DNA of 50,734 nt from Candidatus Loosdrechtia aerotolerans. Lineage in GTDB: Bacteria; Planctomycetota; Brocadiia; Brocadiales; Brocadiaceae. Position 1 is the stretch's first letter. Every line of letters begins with the position of its first letter. Shown one piece after another: positions 37,126 to 47,009 of this stretch. Location of the stretch: the NCBI GenBank assembly GCA_021646405.1, contig SOER01000020.1:1-50734 (forward strand). Reading direction: 5' to 3'. Made by a program: the position numbers and the translations under genes. The notes under the pieces were generated by a model. The model had not been told where the DNA came from. It searched no databases and was given only the letters and a program-made list of their open reading frames with translations.

Positions 37126-38565
37126 ATGAAAATGCAATCGTCTTTATTACCTCAGCTTCAACAAAAAATGAAATTGTCTCCTCAAATCATTCAATCGATT
37201 GAGATTCTCCAGCTACCGCTCCTGGCCCTTATTGAACATGTACAGCAGGAACTGGTAGACAATCCCCTCCTGGAAGAAGTCGTTGAAGACAGGAAGGATG
37301 AGGGTCTCAAGGAGGAAGACGATGCAACGCCGGATTCAGACAATGATACACAAAAAGATGAATTTGACAGGCTCGGTGAAATTGCTGAAGATTGGCGCGA
37401 TTATTATTCCCAGACAGTCGTTCGAAGAAATAATCTTTCAGAAGAGCGTGATCAAAAACAGGAGGCACTGGAAAATACAGCAGCCAAACCGGTATCCCTC
37501 CATGACTACTTAATGGGACAGTTATCATTAGTCGATGTCCCTGACCATCTTATGGAACCTTGTGAAAATATCATTTACTCCATTGATAAATCGGGTTATA
37601 TAGCAAGTCCGCTCGAAGAGATTATGCAATCCCTGGAGAAACCCCTTTCTCTTGAAGAGGTTAAGGACGCCCTCAGAATTATTCAATCACTGGAACCGCC
37701 CGGTGTCGGAGCAAGGAATCTGCAAGAGTGTTTATTGCTCCAACTGGATAAACGGGACCGGCATTATCATTTGACAAAAGAATTGCTTCTCAACCACCTA
37801 GAGGATATTGAGGCCAAGAAATATCCTCTCATAGCAAAAAAGACCGGACAAAGCGTAGAGGCAATAAAGAAACTGGTAGAATTTATCCGTACACTAAACC
37901 CCAAGCCAGGCTCTATTTTCTGCGAAGAGACCATCCCTTATGTAGTCCCTGAAGTAAAGGTAGAATATATTGACGGAAAATATGAAGTTTTTCTTATTGA
38001 TAATACAAATCTACCACACCTGCATATCAGTTCTTTCTACAAAAAATTTCTTAATGAAAATGGTACCGATAATTCAACAATTCAATATATACAGAAAAAG
38101 ATTGAATCGGCAAAGTGGCTTATCGATGCAATTGAACAGAGACGGAGTACCCTCTATAAGGTGGCTTGTAAAATAGTCGAATTACAAAAAGAGTTCCTGG
38201 ATGAAGGAATTCATAAACTTCATACCCTGAAGATGCAGGATGTTGCCGATGTTGTAGGTGTACATGTATCAACGGTAAGCAGGGCTATTGCCCATAAATA
38301 TATTCAGACGCCACAGGGTATTTTTGAAATGAAATTTTTCTTTACCGGGGGATTCCAAAATGTGGACGGGTCGATGGAATCATGGGAATCGATACGGCAA
38401 AAACTTGCCGAAATTATATCAAAAGAGGATAAATCCAGTCCTTTTAGTGATGAAGAAGTTGCAGAAAAATTACACGATTCCGGTATAGCCATTGCCCGCA
38501 GAACAGTAACAAAATACCGGAGGATCATGAAAATACCATCTTCAAGACAAAGAAAGGAATACTAA
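37126..38565 (+). CDS. rpoN: RNA polymerase sigma-54 factor, 479 aa
   Basis: An alternative sigma factor that needs AAA+ activators. Region I is rich in Gln and Leu (LLPQLQQKMKLSPQIIQSIE), the acidic region II spans about residues 50-90, the core-binding domain follows (LEPPGVGARNLQECLLLQLD), then the helix-turn-helix (MQDVADVVGVHVSTVSRAI) and the RpoN box ARRTVTKYR near residue 465. An AAGGTGATG site precedes the ATG. The lipoprotein gene begins at the very next base after the TAA stop. Confidence 0.96.
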   Translation: MKMQSSLLPQLQQKMKLSPQIIQSIEILQLPLLALIEHVQQELVDNPLLEEVVEDRKDEGLKEEDDATPDSDNDTQKDEFDRLGEIAEDWRDYYSQTVVRRNNLSEERDQKQEALENTAAKPVSLHDYLMGQLSLVDVPDHLMEPCENIIYSIDKSGYIASPLEEIMQSLEKPLSLEEVKDALRIIQSLEPPGVGARNLQECLLLQLDKRDRHYHLTKELLLNHLEDIEAKKYPLIAKKTGQSVEAIKKLVEFIRTLNPKPGSIFCEETIPYVVPEVKVEYIDGKYEVFLIDNTNLPHLHISSFYKKFLNENGTDNSTIQYIQKKIESAKWLIDAIEQRRSTLYKVACKIVELQKEFLDEGIHKLHTLKMQDVADVVGVHVSTVSRAIAHKYIQTPQGIFEMKFFFTGGFQNVDGSMESWESIRQKLAEIISKEDKSSPFSDEEVAEKLHDSGIAIARRTVTKYRRIMKIPSSRQRKEY

Positions 38566-38772
38566 GTGGAACACAGAATAGGTGTATCAGGCATTACCCT
38601 TTCTCTTCTTGCCACAATTATTCTCTTTTGTCTTACCGGTTGTTTTACGACAGATACGTACCATAATAAAAAACATATCTCCACAATAAAAAAGGATCTT
38701 GATGCTGCACATAAGGATATTGATACACTGCTGGGCATAAATGAGCCCTCTCCATTGGTGGAAGACCCATAA
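38566..38772 (+). CDS. Small putative lipoprotein, 68 aa
   Basis: A GTG start directly after the rpoN stop opens a 68-codon frame. Residues 9-25 form a signal-peptide core (GITLSLLATIILFCLTGCF) ending in the lipobox LTGC, so Cys26 would be lipidated after cleavage. The remaining 43 residues are charged and probably helical (KKHISTIKKDLDAAHKDIDTL). It overlaps nothing once the downstream gene is started at 38828. The function is unknown. It is translationally linked to rpoN by position. The stop is TAA. Confidence 0.8.
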   Translation: MEHRIGVSGITLSLLATIILFCLTGCFTTDTYHNKKHISTIKKDLDAAHKDIDTLLGINEPSPLVEDP

Positions 38773-38827
38773 CATCCCAACATTTATCCTCATAAATACA
38801 GAAACAGTTGATGAAAAGAGAGAGTTG

Positions 38828-40411
38828 ATGAATTTTGATTTGCTTATAAAAAACGGGACGGTAATCGATGGAACCGGGATGCCGAAAAAAATTGTAGATA
38901 TCGGCATCAAAGACGAAATAATCACCTTAATAGACTGCCATATCCCCGGCGGCACATGCCCCACTATTGATGCAGACGGAATGATTGTTGCGCCCGGATT
39001 TATTGACGTTCACTCCCACAGCGATTTTCTCTGGCTTGCCCACGCCGGAAGCGACAGCAAAATATTCGATGGCGTGACTACAGAACTCTGTGGAAACTGC
39101 GGTTTATCAGCATTTCCACTGCGGGGAAAGATATTAAAACGACGGGTACAAGGACTGGCAAAATATAATATCTCCATCAGGTGGAACTCAGCAGAGGAAT
39201 TTTATGATACTGCAGAGAAAATGAAAAGCTCAATAAACAGGGCATTTCTCGTCGGACACGGCAACATCAGGGCTTGTGTTATCGACTATGAGAGCAGAAG
39301 CCCCGACTCGCATGAATTATTCCGGATGGTGAGTGATCTTGAAGAGGCCATGAATGCCGGTGCATTTGGTATGTCCAGCGGCCTTATCTATCCCCCCGGA
39401 TGCTATTCGACAACGGCGGAAATATCAGAGTTATGTAAGGTAGTAAAACGTTACGGCGGTTTATATGCAACACATATCAGGGGTGAAGGAGATACGCTTG
39501 AAGAAGCAATAACAGAGGCTGTCGAGGTATCAAAACATTCCGGAGTCAAATTACAAATATCACACCTGAAAACCTCGGGAAGCCGCAACTGGCATAAAGT
39601 AGACCGTATACAGGAACTCCTTGAGCGTGCGCTGGATGAAGGAGTTGATGTTACCTGCGACCGTTATCCATACACTGCTGCAGCTACTGACCTGGATGTT
39701 ATATTGCCTCACTGGGTTTATGAAGGTGGTACCGAAAAACAGATACGCAGACTGCAGGATATACATATCCGAAAACAGCTTATCAGGGAAGTCACTCACA
39801 GATATGATGACAGTTTCTGGAATACCATCGTAATCTCTTCTGTTTATTATAATAAAAATAAATGGATGGAGGGTAAAAGTATATCAGAAATTGCAACAGA
39901 ACTTAAAAAATCATACCTGGACACGGTCTTCGATCTGCTTATTGAAGAGGATACAAGGGTTGATATCTTTTTATTCAGCATGTGTGAGGAAAATTTAGGA
40001 CGCATATTAAGCTGGGATTTTGTTTTTATTGGCTCTGACAGCGCTGTACGCACCCGTTACGGAATCCTTGGAGAGGGAAGACCCCATCCCCGGAGCTACG
40101 GAACCTTTTCACGTGCTCTGGGAAGATTTTGCCGTGATATGAAACTCTTACCTTTGGAAAAAACAATTCAGAAGATGACCGGCCTACCTGCACAAAAGAT
40201 CGGATTAGACAGGAGGGGTTTCATAAAAGAAGGGTATTTTGCCGATATAACTATTTTCGATCCTGAAAAAATTAACGATAAAAGCACCTACACAGAACCA
40301 CACCAATATTCAGAAGGTATAGAACATGTACTTGTAAATGGACATGTTACCGTAAGGAATGGCAAACATACGGGTATAACAAACGGCCGTATATTAAGAC
40401 ACCTTCCCTGA
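38828..40411 (+). CDS. D-aminoacylase/N-acyl-D-amino-acid deacylase family amidohydrolase, 527 aa
   Basis: A zinc amidohydrolase of the D-aminoacylase family. Its N-terminus (MNFDLLIKNGTVIDGTGMP) is the usual beta-sandwich opening, VAPGFIDVHSHSDFLWL holds the HxH metal ligands near 60, TTELCGNCGLSAFP contains the family's bridging Cys, and YATHIRGEGDTLEEAI, LQISHLKTSG and CDRYPYTAAATDL follow. FIGSDSAVRTRYG has the catalytic aspartate. The frame continues upstream to 38741, but GAGAG 5-9 bases before ATG 38828 and the homologous start favour the shorter form. Exact substrate unknown. The stop is TGA. Confidence 0.9.
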   Translation: MNFDLLIKNGTVIDGTGMPKKIVDIGIKDEIITLIDCHIPGGTCPTIDADGMIVAPGFIDVHSHSDFLWLAHAGSDSKIFDGVTTELCGNCGLSAFPLRGKILKRRVQGLAKYNISIRWNSAEEFYDTAEKMKSSINRAFLVGHGNIRACVIDYESRSPDSHELFRMVSDLEEAMNAGAFGMSSGLIYPPGCYSTTAEISELCKVVKRYGGLYATHIRGEGDTLEEAITEAVEVSKHSGVKLQISHLKTSGSRNWHKVDRIQELLERALDEGVDVTCDRYPYTAAATDLDVILPHWVYEGGTEKQIRRLQDIHIRKQLIREVTHRYDDSFWNTIVISSVYYNKNKWMEGKSISEIATELKKSYLDTVFDLLIEEDTRVDIFLFSMCEENLGRILSWDFVFIGSDSAVRTRYGILGEGRPHPRSYGTFSRALGRFCRDMKLLPLEKTIQKMTGLPAQKIGLDRRGFIKEGYFADITIFDPEKINDKSTYTEPHQYSEGIEHVLVNGHVTVRNGKHTGITNGRILRHLP

Positions 40412-41008
40412 TCTCTGAAAAGACTTCCGTTACCACAAATACACAAATACAGCGGTATCCCTTCAGGATGCGTGTAAAAATCCGAATGAAGCGTTGCGCA
40501 CACTAAAGGGATGCGGCTACATTTTATGGCAACAAATTGTCAAATGTCAGTTATATTGCCCTCCGGTAAAAAATATATTTTATGCAACCATTTGTAGTAA
40601 AAATATGTTATAGGAATTTGAAAATATAATTTTTAATTCCTGCTCATTAAACCCCTACACGATTGGAAAAACAAATATTGACAATACTCCCCAAGTATTT
40701 ACTCAAACTTATACCTCAACTAACAATAGTAGACTATACACCATGATCCGCTTCCTCGCACATCCGTCTACCTTACAAAATAATCTTTGTTCCTGAGGAT
40801 ACCCTGAAAAACAAATTATTGTTAAAAAATCAATAAAATACCATAAATATCTAACATTGTAATGTATATATAAATATAACATTTATATACACTTATGATA
40901 TATTTTAACACAACCCTGTTTTTTGCAACAATTCTGGATAATTATTTGTTATAATTTATAGAATTTTTAATTTTAAAAAAATTTATTCAAGGTAGGTAAA
41001 AAAATAAA
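40412..41008. other. 597-base AT-rich region upstream of rpoD
   Basis: No gene is visible on either strand. It contains the inverted copy of the GTAGCCGCATCCC repeat at 40497-40520 and, near the right end, the rpoD promoter. The middle (40560-40900) is strongly AT-rich with no clear structure. An isolated TTGACA at 40678 has no good -10 partner. Confidence 0.6.
40947..40955 (+). promoter_or_regulatory. Extended -10 promoter of rpoD
   Basis: TGTTATAAT at 40947-40955 is a perfect extended -10 element (TGnTATAAT). No matching -35 hexamer is at the right distance, which fits extended -10 promoters. It is 54 bases upstream of the rpoD ATG; AAGGTAGG near 40990 is the likely ribosome-binding site. 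Confidence 0.5.
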
Positions 41009-42505
41009 ATGGACAAGTACGAAGAATATAAAATTGACTATCTAACCGACCTGAATCAACTAAATCAAGAAAACTTCATCATCGGGGAGGATGACTTTAC
41101 AGAAGGGGAAGTTCCTAAAGAGAATATAAAATATAAGGACTACGACCCCGTTCGTCTTTATTTAAAAGAGATGGCTAATTTGCCCCTTCTAACCCGTGAG
41201 GAAGAACTGTATCTGGCAAAAAAGATAAAGATCATGAGCAGACTGCTTCACAGAAGGGTATTGGGGTTTGATTATGCCTTAGAATGTTATATCCATATTT
41301 TGGAGGAAGTAGATAGCGAATCGGACCTTGCCCAGTTTATTGATTCGACGGTAGCAAAAGATCAGAGCAAAAATGAAAGAGTTGAGCAGATTTATACTGT
41401 TACGGAACACATCAAAGGCTTGCTTGAAAGTAACCTGAAGGATTATGATAAGATTGAAAAAAGGACACTTCCTAAGCATGTAAAATCCAGACTCTTGAGA
41501 AACATAGCAGCAAGAAAAAGGAAATCAATAAGAGATCTTGAGTCTATTCATATCCGCACAGAAACAATACTGCCTGTTATGAAACACCTGGTAGAGGTTT
41601 TATCCGAATTTATGAGACTTGAAAGAAAACCAAAAAGTGGTTATCTGAAAAAAGAGTTTTGTAAAAAACTTTCAAGTAATGCGAAAGGGATAAAAGCAGT
41701 ATCACTAACTCCGGTTACAGAAATAGAGAAGTCTATAAAAACAATCAGCTCTATTTACTATGAATACGAATCAGCGAGAAAGAAATTTACTGAAGGCAAC
41801 TTAAGGCTCGTGGTAAGTATTGCAAAAAAATACAGGAAACGGGGTCTTGCCTTCCATGATCTTATTCAGGAAGGAAATACAGGTTTGATGAGGGCGATTG
41901 ATAAGTACGACTACCGCATGGGATTTAAGTTCAGCACATACGCAACATGGTGGATTAAGCAGGCTATCATCAGAGCCATCGATGATAAAGCAAGAACGGT
42001 ACGTATTCCGGTACACATGACAGAGGTAATTAATAAAACAACACAGGTATTGAAAAATACCCACTGGAGCATCGACAGAAAACCTCTGTTAGAAAACGTT
42101 GCAAAAGAAGCGAATATTCCTCTTTCAGAGGTTTTTCGGGTATTCCGCGTTGCATCAAGACCTATATCATTAGAAAATCCTATCGGCAATGACGGTGAAG
42201 CAATGTTTGAGGATTTTATCCAGGATAAAAAGACGGAATCTCCGGTCTATCAGGCACATCATACGTTACTCAAAGAACAACTGGAGAAAGTGCTTGAAAC
42301 CTTAACCCATCGGGAACGCGAAGTAATCAAGTTGCGTTTCGGTATTATTGACGGCTATACGCATACCTTAGAAGAGATCGGGAAAAGGTTCAATATAACA
42401 AGAGAAAGAATACGCCAGATAGAGGCAATCGCTATCCGCAAACTTCAGCATCCGCTGCGAAGTAGAAAGTTAGAAGGGTTCCTCGAAGGGGCAATGACGA
42501 ACTAA
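41009..42505 (+). CDS. rpoD: Primary-type sigma-70 factor RpoD/SigA, 498 aa
   Basis: The main sigma factor. Region 1.2 is [22 protein letters not shown] near residue 45, region 2 is [34 protein letters not shown] with [11 protein letters not shown] near 290, and region 4 is [14 protein letters not shown] followed by [20 protein letters not shown]. The acidic region 1.1 is very short and the non-conserved linker between 1.2 and 2.1 (residues 75-255) is large and basic, as in other big primary sigmas. A strong terminator follows 28 bases after the TAA stop. Confidence 0.96.
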   Translation: MDKYEEYKIDYLTDLNQLNQENFIIGEDDFTEGEVPKENIKYKDYDPVRLYLKEMANLPLLTREEELYLAKKIKIMSRLLHRRVLGFDYALECYIHILEEVDSESDLAQFIDSTVAKDQSKNERVEQIYTVTEHIKGLLESNLKDYDKIEKRTLPKHVKSRLLRNIAARKRKSIRDLESIHIRTETILPVMKHLVEVLSEFMRLERKPKSGYLKKEFCKKLSSNAKGIKAVSLTPVTEIEKSIKTISSIYYEYESARKKFTEGNLRLVVSIAKKYRKRGLAFHDLIQEGNTGLMRAIDKYDYRMGFKFSTYATWWIKQAIIRAIDDKARTVRIPVHMTEVINKTTQVLKNTHWSIDRKPLLENVAKEANIPLSEVFRVFRVASRPISLENPIGNDGEAMFEDFIQDKKTESPVYQAHHTLLKEQLEKVLETLTHREREVIKLRFGIIDGYTHTLEEIGKRFNITRERIRQIEAIAIRKLQHPLRSRKLEGFLEGAMTN

Positions 42506-42532
42506 ACGTATGTACTACATCATATTGTGAAT

Positions 42533-42567
42533 AGAGGCCTCGTACACAAGCGAGGCCTCTGTTTTTA
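42533..42567. terminator. Two-way rho-independent terminator between rpoD and a small basic gene
   Basis: AGAGGCCTCG (42533-42542) pairs perfectly with CGAGGCCTCT (42551-42560) across an 8-base loop, followed by GTTTTTATTT. On the minus strand the hairpin is followed by an A/T-rich stretch (ATTCACAATATG), a weaker tail. It lies between the convergent rpoD and the 30-aa gene. Confidence 0.85.
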
Positions 42568-42598
42568 TTTTGTTCTCATAAAAAGGGCACGAATAGCA

Positions 42599-42691
42599 TT
42601 AAACCTTTGAATGCTTTCTTCTGCGTCTCTTGAGTAGATATTTTTTTCTGTTCAGTCTGTGTTTTTTCTTTCCATTAAAACCACTTGCCAT
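42599..42691 (-). CDS. Candidate 30-aa very basic small protein
   Basis: An ATG at 42691 opens a 30-codon frame ending in TAA. Upstream on the minus strand GAGAGGATTTAT puts a clear ribosome-binding site 6-7 bases before the ATG. The peptide has about 17 basic residues of 30: MASGFNGKKKHRLNRKKYL followed by LKRRRRKHSKV. It converges on rpoD and shares its terminator. The pattern of Lys/Arg/His clusters resembles tiny ribosome-bound proteins (COX24/AURKAIP1 or bTHX style) only in composition. It is probably missed by length-limited gene callers. I infer RNA or ribosome binding. Confidence 0.6.
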   Translation of the reverse strand: MASGFNGKKKHRLNRKKYLLKRRRRKHSKV

Positions 42692-42914
42692 ATAAATCCT
42701 CTCAATAGTTTTATAACAGTATACGAAGAAAGAAGGTATAAATACCAAATAAAGGGGTAATTATACCATTAATAAACCTGGGATTCAATAAAATATTCAC
42801 CCTGTATGATTCTTAAAAAAGGTTTGCATCTTTTGAAACTGTCTGTTAACATAAAGTTACAACTTAAGATGTTCTTGAGTATTATTCAATTGTTATTTTA
42901 TGAGGATGAGTATT

Positions 42915-44174
42915 ATGGCTAAAAAAGCCAATGCAGATAAAATGGCGTGCTCATTTTGTGGCAGGAGCTATGATACGGTTAGTCGTTTAATTCAGGGGAA
43001 TGCCAGTACTTTCATCTGTAATGAGTGTGTAGAGGCATGCCACATGCTTCTTAAAAGAGATCAAAAGCAAGCCCCTGTTAAACCTCTCAATAAAACACCC
43101 ACTCCTACACAAATTCACGCAATATTAGACGAACACATTATTGGTCAGGAAAAGGCAAAAAAGACACTCGCCGTAGCAGTTTACAATCACTACAAGCGCT
43201 TAATTAGCTCTTCTCATAATCAAAATAAAGACGGAGTTGAGATAGACAAAAGCAACATACTCCTTGTAGGACCTACGGGATCAGGTAAGACGCTTTTGGC
43301 ACGCACCCTTGCGAAAATACTCGATGTTCCGTTTGCAATTGCAGATGCAACAACACTTACCGAAGCCGGGTATGTAGGAGAAGATGTAGAAAATGTACTG
43401 CTGGCACTATTACGAAATGCGGATTTCAATCTCCAACGTGCACAACAGGGGATTATTTACCTCGACGAGATTGATAAGATCGCCAGAAAAAGCCCTAACC
43501 CCTCTATCACAAGAGACGTTTCCGGTGAAGGAGTCCAACAGGCATTACTAAAAATGCTTGAGGGTACCGTTGCCAACGTACCTCCACAGGGAGGAAGGAA
43601 GCATCCCGAACAACAATACATCCAAATAGATACAAAGGATATTCTCTTTATTTGCGGTGGCACCTTCACAGGGATAGAAGAGATCATTAAAAGAAGAATT
43701 GGAAAAACCAATATCGGATTTGAGGCAAAAAGCACCGATAATTCTCACCACAATATGTCCTTAGGAAATATTCTGAGTAAATTAGAGGTTGAAGATATTA
43801 TTAACTACGGAATGATTGTTGAATTTATAGGCCGGTTGCCCATCGTTGCCCCCTTAATGCCACTTACAGAAGAGGACCTTGTCCGGGTTATGACAGAGCC
43901 CAAGAATGCCCTGGTAAGGCAATATCAAAAATTCTTTGATATGGAAGAGGCAAAGCTGGAATTTTCTCATGAGGCGCTTATGGAGATTAGCAAGAAGGCA
44001 TACGAAAAAAATACAGGTGCAAGGGCATTACGATCGATATTCGAAAGCTTCATGCTCGATGCCATGTATCACCTGCCATCCAATAAAAAGGGCGATACCT
44101 CTTTTCTGGTTACACCTGCTGTTGTACGTGGTGAAGTACCGCTTATAGCACAGAAATACAGAAAAACTGCGTAG
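42915..44174 (+). CDS. clpX: ATP-dependent Clp protease ATP-binding subunit ClpX, 419 aa
   Basis: The AAA+ unfoldase partner of ClpP. The N-terminal zinc domain is [11 protein letters not shown] and [12 protein letters not shown], Walker A is [15 protein letters not shown], Walker B is [15 protein letters not shown], and the pore loop [11 protein letters not shown] and [13 protein letters not shown] segments are all standard. An ATG at 42900 is possible, but GAGG 9 bases before ATG 42915 (MAKKANADK) supports the shorter start. No clpP or tig is next to it. It ends with TAG after KYRKTA, and the next in-frame stop is eight codons on. Confidence 0.95.
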   Translation: MAKKANADKMACSFCGRSYDTVSRLIQGNASTFICNECVEACHMLLKRDQKQAPVKPLNKTPTPTQIHAILDEHIIGQEKAKKTLAVAVYNHYKRLISSSHNQNKDGVEIDKSNILLVGPTGSGKTLLARTLAKILDVPFAIADATTLTEAGYVGEDVENVLLALLRNADFNLQRAQQGIIYLDEIDKIARKSPNPSITRDVSGEGVQQALLKMLEGTVANVPPQGGRKHPEQQYIQIDTKDILFICGGTFTGIEEIIKRRIGKTNIGFEAKSTDNSHHNMSLGNILSKLEVEDIINYGMIVEFIGRLPIVAPLMPLTEEDLVRVMTEPKNALVRQYQKFFDMEEAKLEFSHEALMEISKKAYEKNTGARALRSIFESFMLDAMYHLPSNKKGDTSFLVTPAVVRGEVPLIAQKYRKTA

Positions 44175-44209
44175 ATTTGTAATAATGTAGTTTTTTGAAA
44201 ATTCTCACG

Positions 44210-44261
44210 CAGAGTCGAAGCACATGCGGGATTAATATACGCTACATGTGCTTCGACTCTG
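44210..44261. repeat. Perfect 17-bp inverted repeat after clpX
   Basis: CAGAGTCGAAGCACATG (44210-44226) and CATGTGCTTCGACTCTG (44245-44261) are exact inverse copies around an 18-base loop. The run of T bases needed for a classical terminator is absent on the plus strand. It could protect the clpX mRNA 3' end, form a protein-binding site or be a mobile-element remnant. Confidence 0.7.
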
Positions 44262-44442
44262 TTAGTAATACGACGAATGCGTTCAATAGGTTTTTGAAAC
44301 TACAGCATCATTTGGCATCAAACCTTCCGATCCTCAGCATGTTCTCAATCTTACAAAAATTGATTTACAAATATCTTATACATCCAAAACGGACTTATTG
44401 TACAGCGCCCTCTTTTATTCAATATTGTGCTACTCTGTACCC

Positions 44443-45354
44443 ATGAATTTTACACCAAAACAGCATTTAGAGATCGGTAATTATGTAAAATACCTGGATG
44501 AAATCCTTCACAAATGTGAAAAAGGAATTGAGTACTGCAAGATATGCCCCAATGAATCCGTTTGCGCAGAGTTGGAAAAAGATGATTTCGGATTACATGG
44601 ATCGTCCATATCGGATATCCTGGAAGCTATCCAATATACCTTAGAGAAGATCCCGGGTTATTTACATTTCCACAAAAGAGAAGAGTTCAAAAGCTGTATC
44701 AAACGATATATCAACGAGGCCCCTGTTCAAAAGCAGGGCATGTGGAAAGAGAGTATCCTCGATACACTACTTGATAACAAACTCGCCGATCCAACTTATA
44801 AACCTCCGCCAAAAGTAGGCGAGATCCGAACGCTTCTCACCTACAGTTCCAAAATCAGCTTCTCTCCTTATCTGAAATGTATCTACCGTAAAAATGAGAG
44901 CACCCCGTATGATACAAGCACGCACCTCTCTTGTGAGGTTATTTCACAAAGTACAAAGGTTATACGTCAATTCATTCAGGCCAGAAACATTGAAATTGCA
45001 GTTCCCCATACTACAGATTATATACGATATTATATTGTGGGTGATATAAGCGAGATGTTACAGAGGTGTAATGTAGATGAGATAGGGCTTGCTGCTGCTC
45101 TCTGTTATTATGCATTACTTACCCAAATACCAATCACGGGAAACATAGTGGTAACAGGCAAATTAGACAGTCGAGGAAGAATATCACCGGTAGATTCACT
45201 GGACAACAAAATAGAAACGGTTTTAAGAGAACTCCATTATATAAACAAAATCATCGTCCCGAAAGACACATTGCCGGATACTCATTATGAAAATGTACCT
45301 ATCGTTGAGGTTGATAACCTTCAGCAAGCAATAGAGATTGTATTCTCTGATTGA
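44443..45354 (+). CDS. Lon-like (S16) protein lacking the catalytic dyad, 303 aa
   Basis: The C-terminal 100 residues follow the Lon protease domain: GLAAALCYYALLTQIPITGN, VVTGKLDSRGRISPVDSLDNKIETVLREL and NKIIVPKDTLPD. The catalytic serine segment (GPSAG in Lon) reads DEIGL and the first Lys of the KEK segment reads Asp (SLDNK), so both catalytic residues appear to be lost. The N-terminal part has four cysteines in HKCEKGIEYCKICPNESVC and no AAA+ domain. The frame is open upstream to 44398, but ATG 44443 looks like the real start. It may be a binding or scaffolding relic of a proteolytic protein. The stop is TGA. Confidence 0.6.
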   Translation: MNFTPKQHLEIGNYVKYLDEILHKCEKGIEYCKICPNESVCAELEKDDFGLHGSSISDILEAIQYTLEKIPGYLHFHKREEFKSCIKRYINEAPVQKQGMWKESILDTLLDNKLADPTYKPPPKVGEIRTLLTYSSKISFSPYLKCIYRKNESTPYDTSTHLSCEVISQSTKVIRQFIQARNIEIAVPHTTDYIRYYIVGDISEMLQRCNVDEIGLAAALCYYALLTQIPITGNIVVTGKLDSRGRISPVDSLDNKIETVLRELHYINKIIVPKDTLPDTHYENVPIVEVDNLQQAIEIVFSD

Positions 45355-45391
45355 GCGTTTACTGATAATCAGATTTCGTTGATTCTATTGC

Positions 45392-46873
45392 TCAAAATTT
45401 TATCGTCAATCCTTGTGCCATCTTAATTTCCATAGCATGGTTAACCGTCCAGGCTGTACGGTGTGTTACCACATCAATAAGCGTACTCCCTGATGGCAAC
45501 CCTGTTCCGCTCTTTTTAACACCTCCAAAAGGAAGGTGTACTTCGGCGCCAATGCTCGGCAGATTTACATAGCCAAGACCATATTCACAATCCTCCCGTA
45601 TCCTTCTTGCCTTTCGGTAATCTTCCGTAATTACTGCACAGGTAAGGCCATAGCCAGTACCGTTATGCACCTCTACAGCCTCATCAATATCTTTTACCGG
45701 AATAATGGCAACGTGTGGTCCGAAGACCTCTTCCTGAAGTACACGGCTGCTCAGACTATGGTGCATACGATATACAAAAGGAGACATAAAGTAGCCCTTT
45801 GTATAAGGGTCCTGGGTAAGCCTCCCGCCCTCCAGTAACGCCTCCGCCCCTTCTTTTCTGGCGAGGGTATTATACATCGTAATCTTCTCAGTTGCTGCTT
45901 CATTAATTACCGGTCCCATGAAAACATCCTCATCCAGTGGATCACCAATCTTTATCCTCTTTGTTACCTCTATAAATCTCCTTTCAAACTCAGACAACAC
46001 CCTCTCATGCACGATTAACCGGCTTGCAGAGGTACATCTCTGACCTGACGTCTTAAACGCACTAACGACAGCTGCATTTACAGCGATATCCAGATTCGCA
46101 TCATCGAGGACAATGATAGCATTCTTTCCCCCCATCTCACAGGCGGCCATTTTGTTATCAAATCCGGCAACGGTCTTCTTTATCTCCGATCCTACAGCAT
46201 TAGAGCCAACAAAGAGTACAACGGGAATATCAGGGTGTCTTACCAATGCATCCCCGCAGCCTCCGTGTATTACATTCACAACACCCGGTGGGAAACCGGC
46301 CTTATGGGCGTACTCAGCAATCGTATTACCAATACAGGCAGTTTCCCGGGAGGGTTTAAGAATAACCGTATTCCCCTCTACCACCGAGGGGCAGACCAGC
46401 CACAGAGGTACGGCAAAAGGGAAGTTCCATGCAGTAATCGCAGCAACAATACCCTTTGGTTTTCTGCGCATAAAGGAGTCTTTTTCAGGAATCTCAGAAT
46501 CAACTATATCGCCATGGGGCATTCGTACGGTACCGAATACATATTGGGCCATATGGATACCTTCCGTTACATCTGCACGGCTCTCTACAATCCCCTTTCC
46601 ACATTCCCTTGCCATCAAACGGGCCAGCTCTTCCCGGTCTTTTTTAATTAACTGAGTAAACGTATCAAGATATTCACCGCGTTTGATACGTGATACGTGC
46701 CTCCAGCTATCGTAAGCCGTCTGTGCAGCATGAACGGCGTTTCTTACGTCTTTTTCAGAAGAGAGTGGAAATGTCCCCAGTACTTCATCAAAACGGGCAG
46801 GATTCCTGCTCTCAAACCTTTCACCGGAGACCCCGTCAACGAATGTCCCATTGATATAATTTTTTCCTTCCAT
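45392..46873 (-). CDS. Aldehyde dehydrogenase family protein, 493 aa
   Basis: An NAD(P)-dependent aldehyde dehydrogenase. The Rossmann segment ITAWNFPFAVPLW and LKPSRETACIGN bind cofactor, the general-base Glu is in CEMGGKNAIIVLDDAN and the nucleophilic Cys is in SGQRCTSASRLIV. FGPHVAIIPVKDIDEAVE and LPFGGVKKSGTGLPSG are typical C-terminal motifs. A TAGGAG site lies 10 bases before ATG. It resembles the semialdehyde/ALDH7 branch, but the substrate is not determinable. It stands alone, convergent with the Lon-like gene. The stop is TGA. Confidence 0.92.
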   Translation of the reverse strand: MEGKNYINGTFVDGVSGERFESRNPARFDEVLGTFPLSSEKDVRNAVHAAQTAYDSWRHVSRIKRGEYLDTFTQLIKKDREELARLMARECGKGIVESRADVTEGIHMAQYVFGTVRMPHGDIVDSEIPEKDSFMRRKPKGIVAAITAWNFPFAVPLWLVCPSVVEGNTVILKPSRETACIGNTIAEYAHKAGFPPGVVNVIHGGCGDALVRHPDIPVVLFVGSNAVGSEIKKTVAGFDNKMAACEMGGKNAIIVLDDANLDIAVNAAVVSAFKTSGQRCTSASRLIVHERVLSEFERRFIEVTKRIKIGDPLDEDVFMGPVINEAATEKITMYNTLARKEGAEALLEGGRLTQDPYTKGYFMSPFVYRMHHSLSSRVLQEEVFGPHVAIIPVKDIDEAVEVHNGTGYGLTCAVITEDYRKARRIREDCEYGLGYVNLPSIGAEVHLPFGGVKKSGTGLPSGSTLIDVVTHRTAWTVNHAMEIKMAQGLTIKF

Positions 46874-47009
46874 AATCTTTACTCTCCTATTTACTATTTA
46901 CAGAGGCTTTATTTTATGTTTGAAATTTCGTTGAATTTTATTACCCTTATCTTAGCGTAAAGTAGTATACATTTCACCTTAATTTATAAAAGGTATATAA
47001 CGAAAAATT

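Noticed and set aside
40678-40706. TTGACA at 40678 as an rpoD promoter
   Set aside because: No -10-like hexamer lies 15-19 bases downstream; the extended -10 at 40947 is better.
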